Positions 37,801-47,452 of a stretch of 64,000 nt of DNA are shown here, piece by piece. Numbering within the stretch: position 1 is the first letter of the stretch; each line of letters begins with the position of its first letter. The position numbers and the translations under genes are program-made. Location of the stretch: assembly GCF_964355755.1 (NCBI RefSeq), contig NC_092672.1, positions 13,016,501 to 13,080,500 of the forward strand. Reading direction: 5' to 3'. The DNA is from Antedon mediterranea. Its lineage: Eukaryota; Echinodermata; Crinoidea; Comatulida; Antedonidae. Below the pieces are notes generated by a model. That model was not told where the DNA came from. It did not search any database and saw only the letters and a list, made by a program, of their open reading frames with translations.

Positions 37801-40800
37801 TTTTTTGGGCGGAGCGTTTTTTTGAGGACGTAATTTAAGTTGTTTATTCCATGAAGGAATTTATTCCAAATGATGTTCTATAAGAGGCATTTATTCTAGG
37901 AATGGTTTTGTTTCAAAGCAGCATTTATTCGAATAAATACGGAATTTGTTTTAAAATTTGCAATTCTTACATTTTGTGATCAATGTATAATTTGGAAAAA
38001 TAAAATTTAGAAGCAGATCACTAACAAAAAAATGTTAATACTGTAAAAAATTAACAAATGAGGTTACATAATTTGTAAAATGCTATAGTTGTATCATGTG
38101 TTTATTTTTATATTTTAATGCTTTGTTTTGTAATCTTGCTTTTTGATTAAAACACTAACCTTGGATACAGCACTTTAACCTTTGATTTTATTTAAATATT
38201 GCAGCCATATTTTTGCATGAAATTAAATTTCTAGCTTTAAATAAAAACCTCTAGATAAATCAGATTATTTTGTATTATGTTATTGTTAGTCTCAATATAA
38301 TTTCATGGAATGGAATCTATTGTTACCAATATTTATATTATATTTTATTGTTTATTTTAACGAGTGAGAATAACGCATATACTTTGTAAAAACTTGGCTC
38401 ACACCAGACACGGGGGGAGTGAAGTGACGCATGTCAATCAAATAGGTTCACATGACATAATGATTATTTGCGGTTGTCACACTTGATGCACATAGAAGAC
38501 ATGCAGCTTGCTAGCCTTGTCCTATCTTACATTGCAATGCATACTAATACTTGTCACAAATATTTTCGTACTATTTTGCCAATAATCTGCACTTACCCTA
38601 ATTTGACTGCTAATACAAGCGCCATTGTACCAAACAAGGAAATTCAGATAATCATAAATAATCAATTTTTTTTAAATTGAACCATCATTTTAGTTTTTTC
38701 TCCAATCAACATGCAATGATTTTGTGTCATTTCTCAGTTCTGCTTGGTCAGTTGGAAGCGAATTTGACCTAACTTCAAGTTTGTGCAGTTTATTTTACCA
38801 AGCTGGTAATTGGGAGCTGCTCTAGTAGGATCAAATGTATGTTCACATTGAATGTGTCACTGAGCTCTGCGTCTCCTCTGGTGTGAACCATCAGACTGCT
38901 ATTTGTAGGTTTTTGAGACAGTATTTTTGTTAGGTCTAAATTATCATTTTAATGATTTCTTTTGTTCTTGTTAAGATTTATAGATGCACTGTATCACTTT
39001 CTACTTGTTTGGTATTACTGTACTCTGGTCATCCGAGAAAGTATATTACGACAAAATGGATCAAGGTATAGTGATTAACATTTCTGTTATTTTCTATTTC
39101 TAATATTTTTTAACAAGGAGCCAATGTAATTAATGACTCTATTGCATGCTCAGCTTTTTGAGAATTTTCTGCAGTTTAAGGCTGGTGACTGTCATGTTTG
39201 AAAACCAACCTATAGCGTGTATGCCTATATACTGGTTCTACACCACCTGAAAATTGTTTTTGTATAATTGTTTTAAACACAAATAAAAAACATTTGTGGT
39301 AATGATGTCTAGTGGTAGTCGAGTGATTTGTATTTTAGAGATTTATTAAATGATGACTAAATGAGACATGGAAATATATAAAACAGAAACTTATTGTTTT
39401 GTTTTACAGAATTAAAGGCTGGTGGGTGACCCATCATTATTTATCTGTTGTGTTAAGCGGTACATTGCTTATTTGGCCAGACAGCATTACTTATCAACTG
39501 TTTAGACCACACTTTATGACATTTTCTGTGTATATGGGTAAGGGCAAAATGCACACTGTTACATTTATGAAATCATTCTTTTTTAATATTCATTTCCTTC
39601 ATTTTATTCATATTGTTGGTATGTCCATCATCTATGATCAGCATTTCATTTCACAATTGTTATGCCTTGAGCCCTTGTTGAGCCGTGAAATGTGCAAAAA
39701 GTTACATTTGTGCAAACAACCACATTTGTGCAAACATGTTCCCTTCAAATGTACAAACAACCACATTTGTGCAAACATGGCACCCTCAAATGTGCAAATC
39801 TGTAAAAATGTATAGTCCACTAATGTGCAAACATCATGCCGTCAAATGTAAAAATGATCAGTTTTGACGTTAATAATGTGCTTTTGACGTGAAATTCTAC
39901 AAATCGTTTTTGTTCAACCAAAATCATTTTTTAAAAATGATAACCTAATTCTAAATAGTCACAGGGTTTCCTAACAATGTTTTTTATAATACAAAAATGT
40001 AGGCTTTAACATAATAACAGTCTCAAATTAGACTTAGTTCATAAGTAATTTTTTTTTTAATATTTAAAAAAAAAGTGGGTCATTTTGAAGTAACATGATA
40101 GTTATTAACTTTGACTAAAAATTAGTTGAAAAGTAAATCATTAAACTGAAATACAGACATTTTTTTGTTCAAAAAATAACTTTGACTTCCAGTCAAAGTT
40201 TTCGATTAAAACATATCTCATAATGCAACGCGCTTGTTTGGCTACTCTGTATGCATAATCTTGCGATCTGTGTGAAAACACCTTCTCAAACCGTGACGAG
40301 TTGTAAACAATCCTAATTAGCATCGTGCATAATGCATACTCATGCTTTGAAATCTTTGTTTACTTTTGCTCGCGACGATTTTCCAGCAAAATGTAATCAA
40401 ATTAATTTACCTGTTAATTACGTAAACTTGTTGTTTTTGGCTCGAATTTTCGACTTAAAGTGAATAACTTTGATATTACTTTGATATGGCCAATTTAAAT
40501 CTAGATTACATTTTTTGTGTTTCAAGGGACAATACATCTTTAAGAAAAAAAAAAAATATAAATAATGGATGACTATTTTTCACAGGTTTTGTTCAGCTTC
40601 TTCAATATTATTACCAAAGTGGATGTCTCTATCGACTCAGAGCATTGGGAGAAAAACGAGATATGGATATTACCGTTGGTAAGAATACCTATAATTCTTT
40701 AGTACTCTGTTGGCCCGTTTCTACTGAGCAAGATGATGTGGATTTAGATACCATATAGTTGAAAAGAACGATATTTTCAGAAATTTTAAATATGGTTATA

Positions 40801-43384
40801 AAAGCCCCACTTGATCCTGGTCTCGATTGTCAAATTCTGGTTTCTGTGGAGCAATTTATAGGTGCAATGCGATATGTTCTTTCATCTCTAACCAGGATTC
40901 TAATGAACTGCGGTTAGCACCAGTTGTTTAACTCCGGCAACTCCTATCCCAGGCACCTCCTATCCCAGGCACCTCCTATCCCAGTTAAAGCTATAGAAAC
41001 AGGCAGGTGTGAACGACAACTAATAAATTGAGTGAGTGTGGCCGAGCGGTTAAGACAGTGGAACCAAAATCCATAGCCATAACGTTGGCAAGGGTTTGAG
41101 GCTCACTCGCTCCATGGTTCTGGTGGTAGAACAAGTCTTCTCGGATGGACTAAGTATAAACCGTAGGTCCAGTGTACATCTGGCTCATGTGCACTTTAAA
41201 GAACCTAGTACATCTTTCGAGACGAGTATGAGGTTACCCTGGTGTACTAGTTTATTCATTCATACACACACACTGTCTTGGACAGACGTATTGGCGCCAT
41301 AGTTGGCTGCCGATGTCACAATGAGATCCTTAGTGGAGCAGTAGCCTTCAACTATGAAGTTTGGTCCTTAAAATAGAAGAAAGAAAAACAAAAATTAATG
41401 GTTCTTAAGCCATTCTTTAGAACAGAAAGTGAATTGATTGATTATTAAATAATATTATTTATTTATAAATAATTTATTATTTAATAAACCAATCGATCTA
41501 TCAGTATCGATAAATTTTATCGATACTGATAGATCGATTGGTTTATCGATCAATTGAATAATATCGATACTTATAGATCGATTATTAATTCGATCAATAC
41601 AAAAAATGAAAGCGAGTTCCACAACTTTGATGTAATAATTTAACATTTTGTAATATAAAAATATAATTTCATTATTTCTCTATAGAGGGCTTTCAGCAAT
41701 GGATGTGGAGAGGTCTACAGTTTCTTCTTCCGTTTTTGTACTTGACTTATGTATGTATTTAGGTTTAGTTTTTTTTTATGAAATAATAAATCAATACTAA
41801 ATTTATATATTTTATATTTTTAATCAGTTACTTGGTAAAAATGTTTTTTTTTTAATTATCAAAACAGATGCCAATTTGAACAAGTGTTTATCAGATTTAT
41901 CTTTTAACTTTCTAGTGGGATATTTTGAATTTGTGTATTCATTTCTTGGTTAATTTTTATTTATTTATTTTATTTATTTTGTGCATAGTTTTAAAAAAGA
42001 AAGGATTGTTTTGACTTTGCTACAGGCAGAGACTACCATTTATTCTACATTTCCTTAACGAATGTCTTTATTTTTGTATTTGTACAGATGTTTCAGTTGT
42101 ACCTTTCTTACAAATTGTATGGGCTTTCTAAGCACCCACAGTGTGATGAGTGGATGGTAAGCTATTGAGTATACAATTTAAACACATAACACTAAAAGGG
42201 TTCTTGTACTCTGAAGCCTCAATGGCACTGGACTTAAATAAGGTCAAATTAACCGAGACACTAGCTAACTTCACCAAGAAAATTCCACTTCTAGTACTGG
42301 CTACAATTCCCTTAGGAATGCGATGGTTACATGTTGGTAAAACCATTGTAAAACAAATTGCGTGAAATTACCCATGTGCAAATAACAAATTTACAGATGG
42401 CCTTGAGTAAAATTTAAATGTAACATTTTAAGTCCAGTGCGAACAAGTCTTCAGTTGAGAGATGTCAATGTTTATGAGAGACTGAACTGTATTTCTTGTA
42501 TCAAAAGAAACCTACACTTAGTACACTTTAAAAAGACACATTAAGTCGAGTATGTGTTACCTTGTGTGCTTGTTTAAATGATGGCATCTGTTTAATAACT
42601 TGAGACCATGAATTTATCTGGGCCTCAGTGGTTAAATAAGGTTGAATGAGAAAAATGTAATCGCAAATTTAGATAATAGGGAGGTTTCGCAACCATACGA
42701 TAACGAAAACGGATACGTCACACATTTGTAAAACTTTTGAGCTGATCCCCATTTCATATTCGTAAGGCGTATTCGTGTTGACGAATATCACCAGTCATAT
42801 TCGTAACTACAAAACGAGTATAGTTTTTGATCTATTTTGCATTTGAATTAGGAATGATTCATGATTATAATTATAATTATAGATTTATTGAAAGTAATTT
42901 ACTAAAGTAATTTACTAAAATGCCAGGTCAATTTAGATAAATAGCAGTTTTTAAAGTCCTCATTCGCTTTGATGTTACGCTAGGCCTAGGCAGCTGTCCA
43001 AGCACCAAGCAACACGTATCTGCGCTTCGCTCAAATTTACCGCAGTCATATTTTAGACGCGCCTCGTTATTTTGTTGCCATGCGAAACAGATTTTTTTAT
43101 GGCTTACAAAACGAATACGTGTGCGTGACGTATCCGTTTTCGTTATCGTATTCGTAAGATTGCGAAACCTAATGTACAGTATCTTAAATTGTAAAGTGCA
43201 ATAATCATTGTGCAGAAGTTTCTATAATAATTATTTGTTTTGTGTTTTTTTATTCTAGGTTGGTGCAGCTGGAGCAATATTTTTTCTACTTTTCATTGGT
43301 AATTTCACCACAACATCTCGTGTTGTTTTTGAAAAGAGTCGAAAAGTGTTTGCATCCAGACGGCAAGCTAACCATAAAGATTAA
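31803..43384 (+). CDS. TMEM120: TMEM120 (TACAN-like) membrane protein, 339 aa
   Basis: Six-TM dimeric membrane protein with an N-terminal coiled coil; vertebrate TMEM120A/B act in the nuclear envelope/ER of fat cells, bind coenzyme A and resemble ELOVL elongases in fold. Eleven exons: 31803-31874, 33725-33843, 34727-34828, 35138-35197, 36088-36183 (5a), 38976-39065, 39410-39537, 40586-40678, 41686-41750, 42088-42156, 43259-43384 (TAA). All phases match and the length fits human TMEM120A (343). Landmarks: coiled coil [63 protein letters not shown] with the conserved WW and HH in the CoA-binding domain; [32 protein letters not shown]; basic C terminus. The intron after exon 5a contains a second version of exon 5 at 37449-37544. 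Polyadenylation signal near 43637. Confidence 0.95.
31945..32145. repeat. dense TAGGCCTA palindrome cluster
   Basis: Runs of TAGGCCTAGGCCTAGC and variants (CTAGGCCTAGCC, GCTAGGCC) fill TMEM120 intron 1. The same 8-bp palindrome is scattered through the whole window (for example 2247-2262, 33500-33560, 57838-57966), so it is a genome-wide signature rather than a local element. Confidence 0.7.
32275..32612. repeat. about 340-bp repeat unit, copy 1 of a direct pair
   Basis: Begins AGCACGAATGTGCAATACTC, passes through TGACGT-rich ACGTCACATACACATCAATA and AGGGAGGAGTAGTACTTTA, and ends CAGGTACCCCGAGTAATAAA. The ends CTCTGGGTAC and GTACCCCGAG are imperfect inverted repeats. Copy 2 is at 33107-33457. 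Both are in TMEM120 intron 1, about 0.5 kb apart. Confidence 0.65.
32679..32752 (-). tRNA. tRNA-Val(AAC)-like sequence, probably a SINE head
   Basis: On the minus strand a 74-base cloverleaf candidate has a perfect 7-bp acceptor stem (GGTTTCG with CGAAACC), a perfect anticodon stem (TCTGC with GCAGA) and loop TTAACAC giving anticodon AAC, and a T arm with TTCGAAC and one mismatch. The D arm is enlarged (GTGTAGTGGTGGTTGTCAA) and pairs poorly. A second, more decayed copy at 32966-33034 with similar flanks points to a tRNA-Val-derived SINE rather than a working gene. Confidence 0.4.
32966..33034 (-). repeat. decayed tRNA-Val(AAC)-like SINE head
   Basis: Minus strand: GGCGTAGTGGTTATCACG (A box), TTGCTTAACACGTAGAAGG (anticodon region), CCTGGTTCGAGCCCGG (B box). 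The acceptor stem no longer pairs. The downstream body (AACTTTATGGTGAAAAGTAC) matches that after the copy at 32679-32752 (AACTTTACTGGTGAAATATA). Confidence 0.55.
33107..33457. repeat. about 350-bp repeat unit, copy 2 of a direct pair
   Basis: Second copy of 32275-32612: AAGCACGAATGTGCGATATT at the start, ATGACGTCATAAGACGGGAT, AATAAGGGAGGAGTAGTACT, and CTGGTACCCCGAGTAAAAAG at the end. Divergence is moderate, so the two copies are not a recent tandem duplication. Confidence 0.65.
34435..34660 (-). mobile_element. tRNA-derived SINE, copy 2 (head missing)
   Basis: Body of the SINE also seen at 15100-15466, with GGTTACCCCGGTGTATTAG, AACCGTAGGTCCAGTGGAC and GGTGGTAGAACGAGTCTTC on the minus strand. 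It ends in a TTCAATTCAATCAATTC tail. It lies in TMEM120 intron 2. The tRNA-like head is absent. Confidence 0.7.
35953..36057. repeat. minisatellite, unit of about 34 bp
   Basis: Tandem copies of a T-rich unit built from CCACATTGTTTTCATTG and TTCCATTATTTTCATTG. It ends about 30 bases before TMEM120 exon 5a (36088) and so contributes to the pyrimidine-rich tract upstream of that acceptor. Confidence 0.7.
37449..37544 (+). CDS. TMEM120: alternative exon 5b of TMEM120 (duplicate of 36088-36183)
   Basis: A 96-base exon with the same length, entry phase and exit phase as exon 5a. It has an acceptor at CCTCCAG and a donor at TTTCAG followed by GTATTA. It encodes [20 protein letters not shown] then [11 protein letters not shown], against [20 protein letters not shown] then [11 protein letters not shown] in exon 5a: 17 of 31 complete codons agree, and the differences concentrate in the hydrophobic half. 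The exon covers the stretch just before and through TM1. Either exon joins exon 6 in frame. Including both would add 32 codons and duplicate a membrane segment, so mutually exclusive use is most likely. Transcript support is not available here. Confidence 0.85.
37576..37945. mobile_element. ATTCGAATAAA inverted-repeat element (copy 1)
   Basis: Ends TATATATTCGAATAAATGCC and GCATTTATTCGAATAAATAC are inverted. The interior has GGGCGGTTATTGTTCAGGAG and GGGCGGAGCGTTTTTTTGAG. A related copy is at 59735-60118. It lies in the TMEM120 intron just after exon 5b. Confidence 0.55.
39690..39855. repeat. spaced repeat of CATTTGTGCAAACA-like motifs
   Basis: At least six imperfect copies of ATTTGTGCAAACA, TCAAATGTGCAAA and TCAAATGTACAAAC alternate with variable spacers. 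It lies in the TMEM120 intron after exon 7. Short motif clusters like this resemble the other spaced-motif arrays in the window (53682-53835, 57281-57480). No outer inverted repeat was found. Confidence 0.5.
40061..40543. mobile_element. inverted-repeat element, family 2 (copy 2, left end lost)
   Basis: Shares AAGTGGGTCATTTTGAAGTA, CGCTTGTTTGGCTACTCTGT, ACACCTTCTCAAACCGTGAC and the right end CAAGGGACAATACATCTTTA with 27396-27759. The left terminus has been lost or diverged into poly-T. It lies about 40 bases upstream of TMEM120 exon 8. Confidence 0.65.
40938..40984. repeat. short tandem repeat CTCCTATCCCAGGCAC
   Basis: Three consecutive 16-base copies, the third incomplete, preceded by a diverged unit. 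It is in the TMEM120 intron after exon 8. Confidence 0.8.
41029..41262 (+). mobile_element. tRNA-derived SINE, copy 3
   Basis: Plus-strand head with A box TGGCCGAGCGGTTAAGACAG and B box AAGGGTTTGAGGCTC. The body CCATGGTTCTGGTGGTAGAA, AACCGTAGGTCCAGTGTAC, AAAGAACCTAGTACATCTTT is the same as in the copies at 15100-15466 and 34435-34660. Confidence 0.75.
41486..41544. repeat. perfect 59-bp palindrome (29-bp arms, 1-base centre)
   Basis: Left arm starts AAACCAATCGATCTATCAGT and ends ATCGATAAA; the right arm is its exact reverse complement. Further ATCGAT copies follow up to 41600. It lies in the intron before TMEM120 exon 9. It may be a very young foldback element. A transcript through it would form a 29-bp hairpin. 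Confidence 0.85.
42682..43170. mobile_element. 489-bp MITE with AGGTTTCGCAA ends
   Basis: The left end AGGTTTCGCAACCATACGAT, AACGAAAACGGATACGTCAC is mirrored at the right by GTGACGTATCCGTTTTCGTT, ATCGTATTCGTAAGATTGCG and AAACCT. TATTCGTAA repeats lie just inside both ends. It is in the last intron of TMEM120, about 90 bases before the last exon. Non-coding. Confidence 0.75.
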
Positions 43385-44423
43385 TATGTTATTTCGTGCA
43401 CTTCAGCATTTTTGTTCAAATTTAGGGGTTTTTTAAAATTACGTTTAAAAAGTACTGTGGATTATTTTATTAAGTAAATTATATTTATCGTTTATTAAGT
43501 AATTATTAAAATGTTGCCAATGACATTACTAGTAAATATTAATATACATATAAACAGGTTTTCAGTTTATTCTGTACATTTGAAGAATTTCTTTTCTTAT
43601 TGAAATAATTAACTTTTTTAATATTTAGAAAACATGAATAAAAATGCAATATCTAAGTATTGAAGACGGTATTAATTATTAAACACATTAAAGCATTGAT
43701 CAAATTACATAAAATAATCCGTGGAGTCATGGAATGTTGAATGTAAAAAGGTTTATTTCCTGTCGAGTCGAGACAGGTTCTCTAGGATGCATTAAAACTG
43801 TTACTTATCAATTATTTGATGCAGAATAACAATGTATTTTCTTCAACATCAACAAGTATTGACTGTTAGTGTAAACTTCAATAGGCCATTTTATAGTAGT
43901 AAAATTGTTCACTTTTGCTAAAACAAAATTAACAAAAATATTGATTTCATTTATAAAAATACAAAATAAATTATAGAAAATAGGTTTCAGATTGACTTTT
44001 TTTTATTTATATCTTAGGTAAATAGTTTTGATTTGATATTCAGCATGTTTTAAACACTTTTGTTCAGTGGGAAAGTATATCTTTAATATAAGGAATTTAA
44101 TTTAATTTGATTTTAGTTGTGTAAATGAATTAATATAAGTATAGCATAAAATAATATATTAATATACACTTTACTAGCTGTACTATTAGATAGGAGAAAA
44201 GAATTTAAAATTTTAAAAGAATTTAATTAAATATTTTTCTAATAAAGAACAGTGAAAACTTAGCGCAATTAAATTACAATCATTGTGGAAAATGTGTTTA
44301 TTTTATTTGTCCTGGTCAATGTACTATACATGTCTTTTTGTACTCAACCTCAAAACAAAGACAAAAGAAGATCATGTAAATCCTCTTTACCATATGATGC
44401 CATGTCACAACATGATAAAAAGT
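43385..44423. other. TMEM120 3' UTR and flank, no further gene
   Basis: Very AT-rich sequence with a polyadenylation signal (AATAAA near 43637). A frame near 44285 begins with a signal-peptide-like stretch but has no ATG and ends inside a MITE. It is not called. Confidence 0.5.
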
Positions 44424-44562
44424 ATTTGGTTCCCACTCTGGACGCAAGCCAAAGACACAAAATGACTTGATGGATCATCGTACTGTCGCTTGTGATTGGT
44501 CAACTCACTTGCGCTGCTCTTATGTGTCTCTGCGTTTCGTTTTCGTCGTGGGCACCAAGCTT
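44424..44562. mobile_element. single GGTTCCCAC-type MITE
   Basis: Ends TTTGGTTCCCACTCTGGACG and TCGTCGTGGGCACCAAGCTT, with the interior TCGCTTGTGATTGGTCAACT shared with the cluster at 25706-26572. Confidence 0.65.
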
Positions 44563-44689
44563 AGCCATATACAGCAGTACCTATACATTGGAAATTTCTA
44601 ATATCGCCATCATTGTAACCCACAATTATACATATGAGCCAATGAGGATGGTGATCATGAATGTGGTAATGCAGTGAATGAAAAGCAAA

Positions 44690-44985
44690 ATCAGACCATC
44701 ATCTCAATAATTCCTATCTACTATGCAGACCATTTATTACCAGATGCAGCGTGGCAGATCAAGTCGAAGAAGTTGAACAAACTAAAGCAGCAACACCAGG
44801 GACGAAAATTCACTGCTGCTATAAGTATAATTTCTGGTGGATCCAGGCTTAAAGCCCCTTGGGGTTTAAATGGTATTCTCCAGGCATAATGCAACTATTT
44901 TTAAATTAATTTCCAACCATTTGTATCTACTATATTTTTGTATGTGTTTGCATTATGTGAATAAATTTGAACTTGAACTTGAAAG
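44690..44985 (+). mobile_element. probable LINE or SINE 3' tail
   Basis: The segment ends in AATAAATTTGAACTTGAACT then TGAA, the short tandem tail typical of CR1/L2-like retroelements. Upstream sequence (about 44690-44889) is an open frame without ATG, perhaps the end of a decayed element protein. The family is not identified. Confidence 0.45.
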
Positions 44986-45185
44986 TAAATAGTTATAATG
45001 TATTATAGAGAACGCGCACTACCCACACTGCACAACAAATGTTTGACGTCATCTTACGCGCATGGTTTCTACGCAACCAGAAACAAACTAAAAAGTACAC
45101 TGTATAAGTTTTACTTACAACTAAGCATTGCTCTATCGTATTGCATTATTTTCCTATTTTAAACATTTGATATTTATTCGACATA

Positions 45186-46541
45186 ATGTCTAATCACCAA
45201 GGTAAGCTTTTAAAGAAGTTGTATATAATTACTTTAAATGTATATAAAATATATTTTTAATAGAATTAATACAGGATCTGAATGAAAAGTGGAAGATGTC
45301 TATTCACAAGCTATGTCATCTTACGCGCATATCTAGAAAACGATAATCAAACAAAGTTTAGTTAAAATTACTATAGCTCTTTCTTTAGACATATTTCCTT
45401 ATGAACGTGAATACTTAAATTAATATAATAATTTTATTCATGGATGTTATTTATACACCTCATAATGTGATTGAAAATTGTCGTGGATTAGTATAGGCCT
45501 ACATAATAATATTCTATTAATAACCAAACATATTATTCATCAGAGACCCGAATGTGGAATAATTTGGACGGTACACGTCCGTCTACGTCCAGAGAATGGA
45601 TCTTTGTATCATCTCCCATTGATGATTCACCTGTAGCTGCAGATGAACACGGTGAGGATCCTTCTAACGATGCGGCTGATCCATCTATTGATACTGACAA
45701 CCCGGTAAATCCTGCTGTCGTAGTCGATCAAGCCAATGCCAATGGTGAGGATGATGTGGATTGTGCTAATGACGCAGTGGATGATCAGCAAGAACAGCCT
45801 ATTGCCTCAAATCCTAGCAATGATGCAGCAGATCAAGTCGTCGAAGTTGAAAACACAGCAGTCGAATCCACTGCCACCGATGACTTGACATCAGTGGAGG
45901 CATCTAACCGATTGCATGTTACAACCTCCAAGCTGACTCCTACACAGTCCGACACTACATTATTACCTGACAACATGAAATCATTAGAAGCTGTTCAAAC
46001 ACCATCCATTAAACGAATTTTGAGTGCTCCAAGCATTTTGATGACGACATAATCAGCTGACACAAGCAGTAGCAATACGATGCTTAGCATTATTAACATT
46101 ACAGATACTAGCTCTACTAGCAATGGTAGAGATACCAATGATAAGCTAGAAGAAGGAGGCCATGCCGCTGCAGGTAAGTTACCAGATTTGTTTTCCTGAT
46201 TTTAGAAATTATTAATAACACTAATTTATATGCCTAATACTTTCTTTTAATTGTTAATAAAACATGAATCTTTCAATATATTTGTGCTACAATCCTCAAG
46301 GTATACCAATCTTTTTTTAGATGTACTGAAGAAAACCGAATTGAATCGGGCTAATCATATCGTCATATTTTCAAACAAAGTTGGGCAAGAGCAGGAAACA
46401 AATAATTCTGAAATATCTTCAACACGAAGTACCGACAACAACCAACTAAGAAGCCGGAATACATTTGCACGTACAATTTGGAAACAAGTAAAGAAGTTAC
46501 TGAGCTGTTGTTGTTGTGGCTGTGTACAAAATGATGAGTAG
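45186..46541 (+). pseudogene. unrecognised acidic protein with Cys-rich C terminus, interrupted by an in-frame stop
   Basis: Three exons join in phase: 45186-45201 (MSNHQ), 45544-46173 and 46321-46541 (TAG). The predicted protein has no recognised domain. It has an Asn/Asp/Ala/Val-rich acidic middle (residues about 25-110, with repeats such as SNDAADPSIDTDNP and SNPSNDAADQVVEVE), a Ser/Thr-rich stretch, and a basic segment (FARTIWKQVKKLLS) running into CCCCGC and QNDE. A basic helix plus Cys cluster suggests lipid anchoring by palmitoylation. Codon 175 is TAA (46050-46052), yet the same frame stays open for 41 more codons to a good donor, and exon 3 continues in that frame. Possible readings are a nonsense allele, a young pseudogene, a sequencing error or stop readthrough. 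If the stop is real the product has 174 residues. Polyadenylation signal near 46878. Confidence 0.65.
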
Positions 46542-46925
46542 ACTTTTAACATTGCTGAAAATGGGTTAGGGTTGTTATTAGAAAATGAATGAATATTATT
46601 GAATGATAGCAGTCCACATTGACATGTACCGGTGTTACATGAGTCAGTGTTACAGCAAACAAACTCCTGGCGAGAAGAAGTGGAAATTGAAAATAGATTG
46701 ATCTGCTTACCCACCGTGGCTCAAGAAAGTGCTGAAAGAAATTCATTGCCATGGAGAGTGATTGTGATGAATGAAGTCATTTTATCTGTATACAGTAGAT
46801 GAAGTGTTGCAGCTTATTTTGTATTACATTTCACTTAAGGATTTACAAATATTATATATGCATTCATAAGTTTTGAGAAAATAAATGACAAATATCTATT
46901 TTAGAAAAAAAAAATTGTAATCTGA
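46491..46925 (+). repeat. 3' end of the acidic-protein gene, original copy of a duplication
   Basis: This segment includes the Cys-tail codons, the stop and the 3' UTR up to the AATAAA region. It is repeated downstream at 47065-47452 with many substitutions and small indels. Shared text includes TACTGAGCTGTTGTTG, TGACATGTACCGGT, TTTCACTTAAGGATTTACAA and ATATTATATATGCATT. Confidence 0.75.
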
Positions 46926-47064
46926 GTTTTATTCCTGTATGCATTATATCAATGGGAAAAACAACGTTATGATTCAGGTAATAAACTAAACCACTTATAA
47001 TTACCCTTTATAGTATAGATATAAAGCTAGGTTCCCACTCAACCAAGGCAGGACACTAAAACGT

Positions 47065-47452
47065 AGTTACTGAGCTGTTGTTGTGGCTGTGTACAAAATG
47101 ATGAATTGACTTTTGACAGAATGAATATAAATATTTTATAATGATAGTAAATGACATGTACCGGTACATCATTGTTACAGCGAACAAACTGCTGGCGAGA
47201 AGATATTGGAAATAATATTGACCTGCTTACTCACCGACCGACCGGTGGCTCAAGAAAATGCTGACAGGAATTCATTGCCAGATAGATTGATTGTGAAGAA
47301 TAATAAAGTCATTTTATCTGTATACAACAGAATGCAGCTTATAATGCATCACATTTGAGTTTTCACTTAAGGATTTACAAATATTATATATGCATTAATA
47401 AGTTTTGTTAAAATAAATAGCAAATATCTACTTTAGAAAAAAAGTTTAATCA
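47065..47452 (+). repeat. 3' end of the acidic-protein gene, duplicated copy
   Basis: Diverged second copy of 46491-46925, without the 5' part of exon 3. It starts inside the Cys-tail codons (TACTGAGCTGTTGTTGTGGC) and ends in AAAATAAATAGCAAATATCT. The Cys run is one codon shorter (CCCGC) and the stop region reads AATGATGAATTGA. A partial GGTTCCCAC MITE end sits at its left border (47027-47062). Confidence 0.7.

Noticed and set aside
39410-39815. Long open frame continuing past TMEM120 exon 7
   Set aside because: Conservation ends at the donor 39538-39539; the rest is intron read-through into a motif cluster.
44285-44470. Secreted-peptide-like frame (VFILFVLVNVLYMSF...)
   Set aside because: No ATG start and its C-terminal third is the end of a MITE.
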